In this document: positions 27,320-37,820 of the stretch, in pieces
How positions within the stretch are numbered: position 1 is the first letter of the stretch
How the letters are laid out: each line of letters opens with the position of its first letter
Source: an uncultured Saprospiraceae bacterium
Lineage (GTDB): Bacteria; Bacteroidota; Bacteroidia; Chitinophagales; Saprospiraceae
NCBI GenBank assembly: GCA_943788055.1
Contig: CALSOU010000010.1
Location: 138,491 to 202,490 of the forward strand
Length of the DNA stretch: 64,000 bases
Reading direction: 5' to 3'
Translations under genes and position numbers: made by a program
Notes under the pieces: generated by a model
What the model saw: only the letters and a program-made list of their open reading frames with translations
Databases searched by the model: none
Told to the model about the DNA's origin: nothing

Positions 27320-29583
27320 CTATACTGTTATTCTATCGAAGTAGAAAATATTTGCGCGATCGTAAGCATTTGTTACAGATGTATTAATCTCCAATTCACC
27401 TGCTCTACCAAAAATCTATACGCTTCATTAAAGATAAATCCAATCTATGAAATGCTGGTAATCTTCCTCCATTTCGAGATGTACTGTAAAGGACTCCTAC
27501 TTGATCAGGATTCTCAGTTACTACGTTTGTATTACTTCCATTTTTCAAAATTGAAGAAATCATAGAATGCTTGAGTTGTGAGTGAATGGAAAACCCTGAC
27601 CCAAAATTCCATCTTGCCCCGACTTCCCATGAATTGTTGACTCCAAACTGGTAGTTTCCTAAGATATTTACATTATGCCTTCTATCAAATATTGTCGGGT
27701 AAGTCTGTATACCGTCAAACCTGTTTACATATCCAAGAGCGTATGTACCCCAGAGGTAAAGGTTGGGAAGACTATACTTTCAATGATATATCTCCACCAT
27801 AGGCTACTCCGTCTTCAGATGTATAGTTGGGATCTGTCGCATTGAGTTTATTACGATTCACTACAACTAGTTGATCAAAACTCTTCCAGTATGATTCGAT
27901 ATTGACGGAAAAATTCCGCAACAGGTCAATTTCAAATCCACCTACTGCATGTGTTGCTTTCTGTAAATTACTCGAAGTTCGATTTTCAGTTCCAAGATCA
28001 GCCACTCTAGATTGCGGCGAAGTTAAAAAATCCAGAAAAAAGCGCAATTACATCCTGCTCATTTGATGTCGCTAACAAATTCTGTGAGTACAAACCACCC
28101 GCAGGACCTTGAATCTCAAATAGTCCGTAATATTATACTTTAACCCTAATCTTGGCTCAGGGAGAAAACTCGGATAGTGCAGAGTAGTAAATAGCTCTAA
28201 ATCCGGGGTTCGATGACCAAATCTCCGAATTTGTATCTCAATTGTGGCAAAACCAGCAATATCTGGTGATGACTGTACTTCGTCAAGTCGAATGCCAAAC
28301 GGATTCTGTAAAAGTAAACTCTGTGTTAATTACATTGATCTCCACACCATACTTCACAGAACCCTTTGGCAGATAATAATCAAAATCAAAACGTCCAACA
28401 AAGCTACCTACTGAACTCTCTCTCCTATCATCATCCTCATCTTCGCTGAATGAAATGTCATAAGCTGAATACCCAATCAACCCATTCATCACTAGGTCTG
28501 AGTTGTCAAGTAGCAGCTTAAAGTTAGCACCCCCACCTTGATTCTTCCATCCAATATCTGCAACATCTGGATTGTTGAACCGATCCAAGTAATTGAAACC
28601 AAATAAGGATAGATACGAGCCATTTCCGTTGATGAAAGCTGATCTTTCCATACGTATCGTTCAATGAGTAAGGAAGTCCTATCGAATCATTCAATGCAGC
28701 GTGCGGATAGATTGCATTGGGCCTGTTCGATCAATGTAACTGGTCTTCTGTGAGAGATCATAAATGATGTTGATCCCCCACTTTCAGTTTGCTTGACTAT
28801 TGGTCCTTCAAAGAATGCTTTCGCCATAAAAGGACTCACAGAAACCGCTCCAGACAAATTCTTTTTATTCCCATCCTTGGCCTGAATATCAACGATCGCT
28901 GAGATTCTCCCTCCGTGTTCGGCATTAAATCCGCCAGTTAGTACATCAACATTTCTTATTGCATCTGTTTCAAAGGTGGAAAAGAATCCAATGCTATGAA
29001 AGGGATTAAATATCGTTAGACCATCGATCAGTATTTTGTTTTGAACTGGAGACCCTCCTCTGATAAATATTTGCCCACCGGCATCACCAGTTGAGACAAC
29101 TCCAGGAAGAACCTGCAGATACTGGACAATGTCAGGCTCTCCACCAGTAGACGGCATCATCGCAATCTGCTTGGGACTTACTGATAATCTTGAAATCTTG
29201 ACCTCATTGCGAGCAATCTCTCGTTCTGCAGATATACTGACTTCCTTGATTTTCAATGCACCTTGAACTAGAAAAAGTTGTTGTGTAAACGCATCACCAT
29301 CTTCAATATCTATTTCAACTCTGGCTGTATCATATCCAATAAACGAGGCTGCCAAAGTATAATTGCCAGCAGGTACTCTCGTAAGGTTGTAGAAACCATT
29401 TATATCGGAATTGACACCGTATGTAGTGCCTTCTAAATATACGTTACAAAACCCAACTGGTTCCCCAGATTCTTGATCGTAAACAGTTCCTCTCACAGAT
29501 CCTTGACCAAACGCTGCACTTGCCCCAATAAGGAGGAATGCCAAAACTATTATTCTATTCACAGAAAGTACTTTAATTTTCAC
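27320..29583 (-). pseudogene. TonB-dependent receptor with CarboxypepD-like domain, multiply frameshifted
   Basis: The first 298 codons (29583-28687) are intact: signal peptide, carboxypeptidase-regulatory-like domain (GSVRGTVYDQESGEPVGFCN), then a plug domain with IFIRGGSPVQNKILIDG and FNPFHSIGFFSTF. Barrel-type sequence continues in other frames at 28651-28283, 28047-27772 and on to VTNAYDRANIFYFDR near 27330, ending at TAG 27320-27322. At least six indels are required; one near 27418 is a T5 in place of T4. Joined length is about 750 residues, normal for this receptor group. A short hairpin GGGTAG/CTACCC covers the 3' end. No SusD partner is adjacent. Confidence 0.85.
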
Positions 29584-29710
29584 GCAAATGTAAAGAAATT
29601 ATTGTTCCCACGATCCAACGAGAATGGCAGCCGAATCTGTCGTTGAAAACACATCGTTTACAATATAAACTATCAGCAAGAAAAGGCATTTGTTTTTGAA
29701 TCCAGCCCTA

Positions 29711-31165
29711 TTAGTTGGTATCTTCAAAATATTCACGTGCTCTACGATTTAGATTATCCTTCATCCTCGTCGCATCAACTCTATTTCCATCAATTTCGTT
29801 AACTGCGTCAGAGTACAACTCTAGCTCCCATTGACGATTCTGTTTCTCGTTCCTTGACGTCGAATGCAGCAGTTGAAAATCATAGCCAGCCAAAGAAGGA
29901 TTGTAGAATAAGAATCTGACGTTGACCTCTCCCGTAAGATCCAATTTGTCATAGAACCAAATTTCGTATGGAGGAGCTGAAGGCTCATTTTCGACCGCAA
30001 TCATATTATCAGGCCTACCGTACTTCAGAAAAATATAGCCTCGATCAGTTTGGAAGCCTCGACCTACTGCGTTATAAAATTTATTATCGACTGCTTGTGC
30101 AATCTTCTCATAGTGTCTGAAAGTCTCCTCAGTTGTAACTGGATCTACAGTCACCCAATAGTTATAGAGAAGAACTTCTGTCCTTTAATATTATTTTCAG
30201 AAAGCAAAAGATTAACAGTTACTTGATCACTTGGCGGTAGTCTCGGTGACAGTGCGATTAGGTTGTATTCTAGTTCTTCTGGTGTCAGGCTATTGATGAA
30301 ATTACCTTCCAAATCATACTCTGAATTAATCAGCAAGTCTCTATCCTTTTGGGGATTACTACGCTGGAAATACCTTTCCTCTTCAAGCATGACTTCTTGA
30401 GCTGAATTGACAACTTGAAATATCAACTTATAGTTACCGCTCGACAATTCAACAATTGGTATCATGTCTATGAACACCTCCTTACTCGAACTTTTGAATC
30501 TCTTATATTTGACAATGGGAATCTATATCATTATCTAGGTTTTCAATAGACAACTTTACCGCCAGATTCTCTTGACCAGACTGATCTGCGTTATAAATTT
30601 CAGAGAACACGTACAATTTATTCATCTGCTGATGAAAGAAATGAAAGGCAGCTGGCTCCATCAAATTACCATACTTGAAAAACGGATTATCTTGCTCTCT
30701 TGACGGCTTGACATTTGAGAGAAGGCTAATTGGTGAAACGAACATTTCTTGCTTCCACTCCGCAATAGTGATTTCTTGCTGTAAATTAAACTGGTTGCTC
30801 TTCTTGAGTTGATCTACAATTTTGATTTCAACGGTGTAGTTGCCAGGCGGTAAAACGAATCTTCTCAAGTCTATAAAATCAGAGGGATTCTTTGCTAAGG
30901 GGGATCTCAGTGCGTACTTTTCAAAATCTACAATTTGCTCATCTGCTTTCACTGTCACTAAAACATTGACTCTTGTTTCAACACCCGCGTTTGTAACGAT
31001 CTTTTCTTCTAGTGTCGAGCCTACAATATGCAGACTTACCTCTAAGTAAGGTAGTTCGTCTTGGTAATACACACCAAAGTGAACATCGGCATCTATTTCA
31101 GCGTGAACTATTGAGCCAATGCACGATAATAAAAGAAGCAGTAATATAATTGTCTTATTTCCCAT
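29711..31165 (-). pseudogene. GWxTD domain protein, two frameshifts
   Basis: Three frames cover one protein of about 485 residues: 31165-30503 (signal peptide, two beta domains with FVLPPGNYTVEIKIVDQ), 30477-30151 (VELSSGNYKLIFQVVNS) and 30154-29711, which holds the GWxTD-type module (GRGFQTDRGYIFLKYGRPD, PPYEIWFYD). The junctions near 30520 and 30165 need single-base indels. The family is typical of Bacteroidota and exported, with unknown function. It overlaps the upstream lipoprotein gene by 11 bases, so they were one operon. Confidence 0.82.
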
Positions 31166-31529
31166 TTTTCTTCATTAAAAAATTGAAGTTAAACTTACTT
31201 ATTTTCATTTGAACCTGCAGTGTATCAGCAATCAGTCGCTTTACCTGCATTGTCTTAATCAGCTCATCTTTGACCAACAGTTCACTTCCATCGATTGCAT
31301 AGTCAACTTGAACAGTATCACCAGTGAGATTGTGTCTCAATGTGCTAGTTTTAAAATCAAAAAAAGCATTCTCAAGGGTCTCTGTTTCCTTTCCGTTTCG
31401 CTCAGCATAAAGCATAATCCAATTACCCTCTATCTCTGACATTACAATTTCTTGATCCGAAGAGCTACAAGAAATAATAGTGATCAGAGAACCCAATACG
31501 CAGAAAAAAACGATCAAACTACTTTTCAC
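31155..31529 (-). CDS. Small lipoprotein, lipocalin-like
   Basis: A 124-residue protein with a signal peptide ending in a lipobox-like ITIISC (Cys about residue 21) and a Ser-rich linker. The mature part (EGNWIMLYAERNGKE, ENAFFDFKTSTLRHNL, VDYAIDGSELLVKD) resembles short lipocalin-like or DUF4488-type barrels that begin with a G-x-W motif. Function is not known. It overlaps the start of the broken GWxTD gene by 11 bases. Confidence 0.7.
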   Translation of the reverse strand: MKSSLIVFFCVLGSLITIISCSSSDQEIVMSEIEGNWIMLYAERNGKETETLENAFFDFKTSTLRHNLTGDTVQVDYAIDGSELLVKDELIKTMQVKRLIADTLQVQMKISKFNFNFLMKKNGK

Positions 31530-31665
31530 TTATTAAGATTTAAAAATTTGTATAATTTGCAGCACTCCAAGCAGACATAACTGCTTGTACAACAAGTGTT
31601 CCCAAAGATACGTCAATTTGACGATAGTTGTAACACGGGAAATAACTTAGCGAAGACATAATCTA

Positions 31666-31706
31666 CACAATAAAAAAGAGCCATCTGTAAACAAATGGCT
31701 CTTTAT
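31666..31706 (-). terminator. Terminator after rplS
   Basis: On the minus strand AAAGAGCCATTTG pairs with the CAGATGGCTCTTT arm and runs into a T6 tract (31672-31677). It begins 20 bases past the rplS stop. Confidence 0.88.
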
Positions 31707-31725
31707 ATCTTTTAATTGCACAAAG

Positions 31726-32082
31726 CTATTTTGCGTTGTGGGCTTTCTCTTTAATTCTTGCTTTCTTACCAACTAGACCTCTTAGGTAGTACAATTTAGC
31801 ACGTCTAACTTTTCCACGTTTTAGTACTTCAACTGAGGCGATATTTGGAGATGTCATTGGGAATATTCTCTCCACACCTACTCCATTACTCATTTTTCGA
31901 ACAGTAAAAGTTTTGGTTTTACCTGAACCATTGATCTGAAGCACATCTCCACGATAAATTTGAATTCTTTCTTTATCTCCTTCAATAATACGGTAACTGA
32001 CAGCTACGTTATCTCCTGCTCTAAAAGTAGGTAACGTATTCTCCTGCGATAGTTGCTCTTCAACAAATTTGATAGCGTCCAT
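31726..32082 (-). CDS. rplS: 50S ribosomal protein L19
   Basis: A 118-residue large-subunit protein at the 30S-50S interface. Diagnostic stretches are [54 protein letters not shown] and [19 protein letters not shown]. Length and sequence are normal, in contrast to the broken genes on both sides, which shows that damage in this region is not uniform. It is monocistronic, with its own -7 box and terminator. Confidence 0.97.
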   Translation of the reverse strand: MDAIKFVEEQLSQENTLPTFRAGDNVAVSYRIIEGDKERIQIYRGDVLQINGSGKTKTFTVRKMSNGVGVERIFPMTSPNIASVEVLKRGKVRRAKLYYLRGLVGKKARIKEKAHNAK

Positions 32083-32150
32083 TAGAATATATTTCTTTAC
32101 TTATAATTTAATTTTCAAGTCTAAATAATACTTGAATCGAATTTGAAGCG

Positions 32151-32158
32151 CAAAGATA
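32151..32158 (-). promoter_or_regulatory. Bacteroidota -7 box of rplS
   Basis: Minus-strand TATCTTTG followed by CGC, the same extended -7 form as at rpsP, 69 bases before the rplS ATG. No clear -33 element. Confidence 0.5.
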
Positions 32159-32197
32159 ATATTATTTATGAATATTTACTTTACCCAAAGTATTTTT

Positions 32198-34487
32198 TTA
32201 TCGCACAATAGTTGCAAACCCTTCTTCAACAATTGGAGCTCCCCTTGGACCAGTATAAAATAATTTATATACATAAACACCTGGTGGAGATTCATTTCGA
32301 ACATTAAGCACTCTTCCATTCCAACCTTCGTCTGGATCTTGAGTCTCAAAGATTTGCTCACCCCATCTGTTGTAGATCCGTAGTTCGTAGTCTTTTACCC
32401 CAAAGAAGTTACCTTTAGGTTTAAATAAATCGTTGATCCCATCTCCGTTTGGCGAAAATGCATTTGGCAAAAATATACTAGCCAATGGAATTACGTCAAT
32501 CAACTGGGTAAGTGTGTCAGGGCAACCACTAGGATGTAATACTACTAATTGTACAACTTGTAATCCTGTATCTTGGAATGTGTAGTTAACATCAGGTTGA
32601 AAGACAGATACCTCACCATTAAATATATACTGCCAAGAAATAGCATCTTCAGATCTATCTTTGAAAGCTACAGTTGGGATTGTTAGATGTCACTGGGTCT
32701 GGCGAATAGCTAAAATTTGCAATGGGACTTGGTTTGACCTGGATCCAAAACGGATACTCTCGACTGGTGTAACAACCTAGAGGCGAGGTGATTTCCAAAC
32801 CTACTGAGTATATTCCAGTCTCTTGATATTCATATCTTGGACTAATTACCGTATCTTGACCACCATCACCAAAGTCCCATAAAATGTCGTACGCATCACT
32901 AATGGGAATAGACAAATTATTGAATGTGATATTGGCTGGTCTACAGCCTTCGAATGTACTTGGTTCAACTAGTACTTGAGACGGGATAGGAAAGTAAGGT
33001 ATATCTACAATCTTAGTATCGGTACAATCATTAATATCTGTGACCTTTAGCTTGACCGACTTTATGTCAGGAGTGTCAAATAAATAACTATGGTCAGCAT
33101 TCTTTATAGTATCCTCTTCATTCATATCCCATTCCCAATCAAGTATGATTCCTGACCCACTAAAACTCAGATCATCAAAGACCACATCTCCAGCGACACA
33201 GGTATCATATTCATACTCATAATCAGCTATAATTTCTGGAAATACTTCAATAAACAATTTGGCAGTGTCGCGACAATCGTCGGAGTCCGGATTAATAATG
33301 AGTTGTCCAAAATATGAACCAATATCAGGGAATGTTATCGTCGGATTTTCGAGATTAGAAGTTACAGTTTCATTTCCTAAGTCAAATTCCCAAAGGTAAG
33401 CTTCAATGAAATTCTTATCCTCACTCAAGTTTTCAAAAGTTATCTCATTTTCCCCGCAGGATCTAATAAGAAACTCTTGTTCCTTGATTACTTCGTCATT
33501 CCCAACATCGGCATAAACCAAAATTTGACACTGTGTCACGTTAAACTGAAAATCCCTTTGAACAACACTCAGCAGCTCTCCGTTCCGATATTCTTTAACA
33601 CAAACACCAACAACAAATTGTCCAGTGATTGTTGGATTTGCTGTAAGTAAGCCACTGAAAGTATTTATGGTAGTTCCTGCAGCAACACCTAATGGATTTT
33701 GACTTGAAAAATTAGGTAGCTTAAAGATTACGTCATCATATGTTGGCAGACAAAGCTGAGGATTTGGCGTCACACCAAAACAGCTGTTTGGATCACCAGG
33801 ATTTTCATTAGTTCCTAATGTACCGCCAGAGGTAATCGGAGTGCATAGTTCATAAACCAATTCATGACCTTCATTATCGCTAGCTTTATGATCAAAAACT
33901 AAAGGAGTATTAGCACAAATTACAATTGGCGGGAAATTATCAAATGTAGGTGAATCATTGCAAATCTGCTGTGCCAATGGACTGATCTCTACTTGGAAAA
34001 CAGCACCAGTTGATTCTGGGTTTTCAATATTTACTATCGTATTATTTCGACAACAACGTTGATAGGTTAATAAATATGATTCATCAATGACGGGGACAGT
34101 TATTTCAAAAACATAAACTCCTTTTTCCACGCATACGTCAGTTGGCTCTTCAACGCAAGGATCATCATTTATCGGAAGAAAACTTTCTGAGGTAACTGGA
34201 GCAAAAAATGTTTCTTGCCAATTCCAATTCGAACCTGATCCAGAGTAAAGACCAAATCTTGCGGGGTCATCAAAAGCTGCTCCACCACCGAAACAATCTC
34301 TGTACATGTTAAAAGTTATCTGAAAAATTGCGAGCTTTTGATTTCCACTTGAATCTATGCCTAAACAATCGTAATAGACCTCACCACCAATAATATGCTT
34401 TGCTTGAAGCGTCTCTGGCGTAAGAAACATAATGGCTGTAATAAGCACCATGATAAAGGAGTAAATTCTGGCCTTGATTTTGATCAT
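32198..34487 (-). pseudogene. T9SS-B (CHU-type) PKD protein A, one frameshift
   Basis: A surface or secreted protein of about 763 residues once a single extra C near 32676-32678 (CCC for CC on the coding strand) is removed. Signal peptide; an N-terminal Cys-rich module of about 310 residues beginning AKHIIGGEVYYDCLG with YQRCCRNN; then three PKD-like repeats (YLWEFDLGNE, WEWDMNEED, ILWDFGDGGQD); and a C-terminal gliding-motility-associated domain (FLPNAFSPNGDGINDLFKP, NRWGEQIFET) that directs T9SS type-B export. It is paralogous over its whole length to the product of 35330-37625. The frameshift separates the sorting domain from the rest, so if real the product would stay in the periplasm. 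Confidence 0.87.
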
Positions 34488-34733
34488 ATTATAAATTTAT
34501 CACTTTATACCTATACCAACAACGAAGAGGTTAGAAAGTTAACAGTATTCAAACTCTAAATATTCTATTTATTCTATAATAGTGTAACAATTTGTCTCTT
34601 GACTTACTTAAATCTTGACAATGAGTTTATTTTTTTGATTTGTCACTCTAAATCTAAATCTTCCAAGAATTTTTTTCGACAAGCCGTCGTTTAGCTTTCA
34701 CAAAAATTCTTTGTCCTAAAGCAAGGTAAAAAA

Positions 34734-35324
34734 ATCAGCTCAACTCAATTCGTTCCTAAATATGACCCAACAGCAATCGAATTAGCTGCGGCGATTGAAA
34801 AAGGTTGTACCATTTTGTCAGCGACTTATACGATTTGGGGAATGATATGTGATCCATTTAACAAGGACGCTTATGACCAAATCTATGCAATAAAGAAAAA
34901 ACCAAAGGACTAGTCTCTAATTATTTTGGTGAGCAATGTAAGTATGTTAAAACAATTCGTTGAAGACATTCATCCTAGAATTGAGACTCTTTTGGTTTAT
35001 CACAACCGCCCTCTAACAATTGTATATGATTCTCCCATAAATCTACCTCAGCATCTTCTAGCAAAAGATGGAACTATAGCAATCCGAATTTCTAAAGATG
35101 CTCTTTGCAATGAGATAATGGAGCATACGGGCAAACCGCTAGCTACCACTTCAGCAAATATTTTTGGTGAAAACCATGCACTTGATCTTGAAGATTTACC
35201 TAAACAACTATTAGCAGATGTCGACTTGGTAGTAAGCAATAATGCTCAAGTCCCAGTAAACCAAAAAGCATCGGTAATAGCTCGATTTGATCAAAAGGGG
35301 GAGTTAGAAATACTGCGCGAATAA
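34734..35324 (+). pseudogene. Sua5/YrdC-type L-threonylcarbamoyladenylate synthase, decayed
   Basis: The intact enzyme makes threonylcarbamoyl-AMP for tRNA t6A37. Here QFVPKYDPTAIELAAAIEKG is followed by SATYTIWGMICDPFNKDAY where the family has YPTDTIWGxGCDP, so several conserved residues are changed. KKKPKD then runs into an in-frame TAG (34911-34913), where a Lys is expected before LIILVSN. The remainder (VSNVSMLKQFVED to EILRE) is well kept, including GKPLATTSANIFGE with the Ser-x-Asn site. No start codon is seen in frame upstream, so my 5' end is approximate. The gene lies between two paralogous CHU genes on the opposite strand. An intact copy elsewhere is expected because t6A is usually essential. 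Confidence 0.78.
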
Positions 35325-35329
35325 TTAAC

Positions 35330-37625
35330 CTATCGAACTAATGTAATAAACCCTGATTCATCGACAGGATTATCTTCTGCATCCAAATAGAAAAGTTTCA
35401 GCACATATACATCAGGAGGAAGATCTTTCCCTACATTACGTATTCTTCCATTCCAACCTTCCTCTATGTCATTGGTAAGAAAAACCTGTTCTCCAGTTCT
35501 AGAATAAATTGACATTTTAAAATCTGAAATATATTCGAAGTTGCCTTTACCTTTAAAAACGTCGTTTATTCCATCTCCATTCGGTGAAAAGGCGTTTGGA
35601 ATAAAGTAACTTGACTGCGGACCTATAAAAAATATCTTTCTAATAGTGTCAGGACAACCACTTGGATGCGTAACTATCAAGTCAACAGAATGTTCCCCTA
35701 GGGTATCAAAGACAAAAGTGGGATTAGGTTGATACACTGAACTTTCTTCATCAAAAATATACTGCCAACTAATTGCATCAGTTGACTCGTTAAAAAACTC
35801 CATTACAACATCCTCTCCTTTGGGTGCATCTGGTGTAAAAGAAAAGTCTGCAATTGGTTCTGGTAAGACCTCAATCCAGAATGGATATGTTCTACTTACC
35901 TCGCAATCTAGCGGGCTTACAATCTGTACACCAACGCTGTAAACGCCAATCTCGCTATACTCATGGATTTCATTAATCTCAGTACCAAAAGTCCCATCTC
36001 CAAAATCCCACAATACTTGATATGTAGTATCTATCGGAGAGCTCAGATTATTGAATAAGATTTCAGAAGGAGCACATCCCTCATAGGTATTGGGCTCAAC
36101 TACGACAACAGGAGGTGCAGGGAAATAATCAAATGATTTTGTTATTGTATCAATACAACCATTCAGATCCCGTGTTTGCAGAAAGACTGACTTTTCTCCA
36201 GGAGTATCATAAAAGAATTTGGGGTCCTTCTCTTTACTTTGACTCGTTGTGTTGAACTCCCAGTCCCATTCTAGAATCACTCCAGTTTCTGTGAAAGACT
36301 CATCTTTAAATTTGACTGCTTCTGCAACACAAGTATCATATTCTAGAGTAAAGTCTGCTTCCATATCAGGAAAAACATCAATCTCTAAAAAAAGTGTATC
36401 TGAGCATCCATTCACATCAGGATTCACAATCATCAGGCCAGTATAGAATCCAGGGTCTGGGAATGGAACATCAACATCTCTAGTATCGTATTCCAAGGTT
36501 TCCGTAGAACTTATGTAGAATTGCCATAGGTAACCTTCTATTGTTGCTTCGTCTTGCGACGAATTGATTATCGTTAGGGGGGTCAGAACCACAATGTTTT
36601 AGACTTAGATTTTTGGGTGCTGTTTCTTCAGCGTCATCAATTCCCGCCTGAACATTTATCACGCATTGAGTCACATTAAACTGAAAATCCCTTTGAACAG
36701 TTCCAAGTAATTCTCCATTAAGATATTCCTTAATACAAACTCCTACTACATATTGGCCAGTATTCATTGGGCTACCAGTCATCAAGCCTGAATTCGCATC
36801 AATCAATAGATTTGCTGCTGCCCCCAAGGGAATCTGAGCATTAAAATCTGGTAATTTAAATATAATTGGATCATAAGGTGGAGGACAATTAAAAACGTCT
36901 GGATTAACACCTCCGCAATCATTGACATTCCCTGGATTTCCAAATATACCATTGGTACCTCCTCCATCGAGAGGAGCACAAAATTCATATACGATGCTAT
37001 GTCCGTCTTGGTCTGCAGCGGAATGATCAAACACAAATGGCTTATTTCCGCATATCACTGCAGGGGGTAAATCATTAAATACAGGAGAATTATTACATAT
37101 GGATTGTGCCAGCGGAGAAATCGTAACCGTAAAAGAGACACCTGTATCCTGAGGGTCTACGATGTTTACGATCGAATTATTACGACAGCATCTTTGATAA
37201 ACAACCATATAAGACTCATCGCTAACGGGGACTGTAAACTCGAACATGTAGACTCCCTTGTCAAGGCAAACATTAGGTGGTGGTTCAACACAAGGGTCAT
37301 TTGTTAAGGGGACATCCGGAGAGATCGACACGGCAGCATTTGTGTCATCGACAAATGACCAATCGTTTCCAATGCCATTAAAGATGGAGAAGTCAGCGGG
37401 AGAGTCGAAAGCGGCTCCCATTCCTTGGCAATCACGATACATGGTTGCCGTAAATGCCAACGTGATCATTGGAACTCCATTGATCGTGTCAATACCTAAG
37501 CACTCATAGGTGATTTCCCCTCCAACCAGATGCGCAGCTTTGACAGGACCAAATCCCGCAAATACAAATAATAATGAAAGTACTGAGAACTTGAATAAAT
37601 ATCTAAGGTTATTTTGATTTATCAT
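35330..37625 (-). pseudogene. T9SS-B (CHU-type) PKD protein B, frameshift in a C6 run
   Basis: Paralogue of protein A with the same order: signal peptide, Cys-rich module (AAHLVGGEITYECLG, YQRCCRNNSIVNI), PKD-like repeats (WDWEFNTTSQ, VLWDFGDGTFG) and a C-terminal T9SS-B domain (FIPNAFSPNGDGINDVFKG, YSRTGEQVFLT). The frame breaks at 36577-36582, a run of six G on the plus strand; five would restore one frame of about 765 residues. A homopolymer indel can be sequencing error or phase variation. Nearly identical DNA near 33540-33566 and 36673-36699 supports duplication of the pair. Confidence 0.87.
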
Positions 37626-37820
37626 GCTCGACGTTTTTTGATAAACATTTGCTAAGATACTGAATCAATGACAATATTCACCTAAAACAAAATTCCATCG
37701 GTCAATATTTATCCAACTTGACATTTAGATGGTTATTAAGACTAAGTAGCTGCGGCTAAATGATTAATAATACTTAGAAGCGACAGAATTTCCAGAAATC
37801 CTCTTAGACATACTAAATTA

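Noticed and set aside
25473..37625. Transposon or phage insertion as cause of the broken genes
   Set aside because: No transposase, integrase, terminal inverted repeats or target duplications; lesions are small indels and substitutions.
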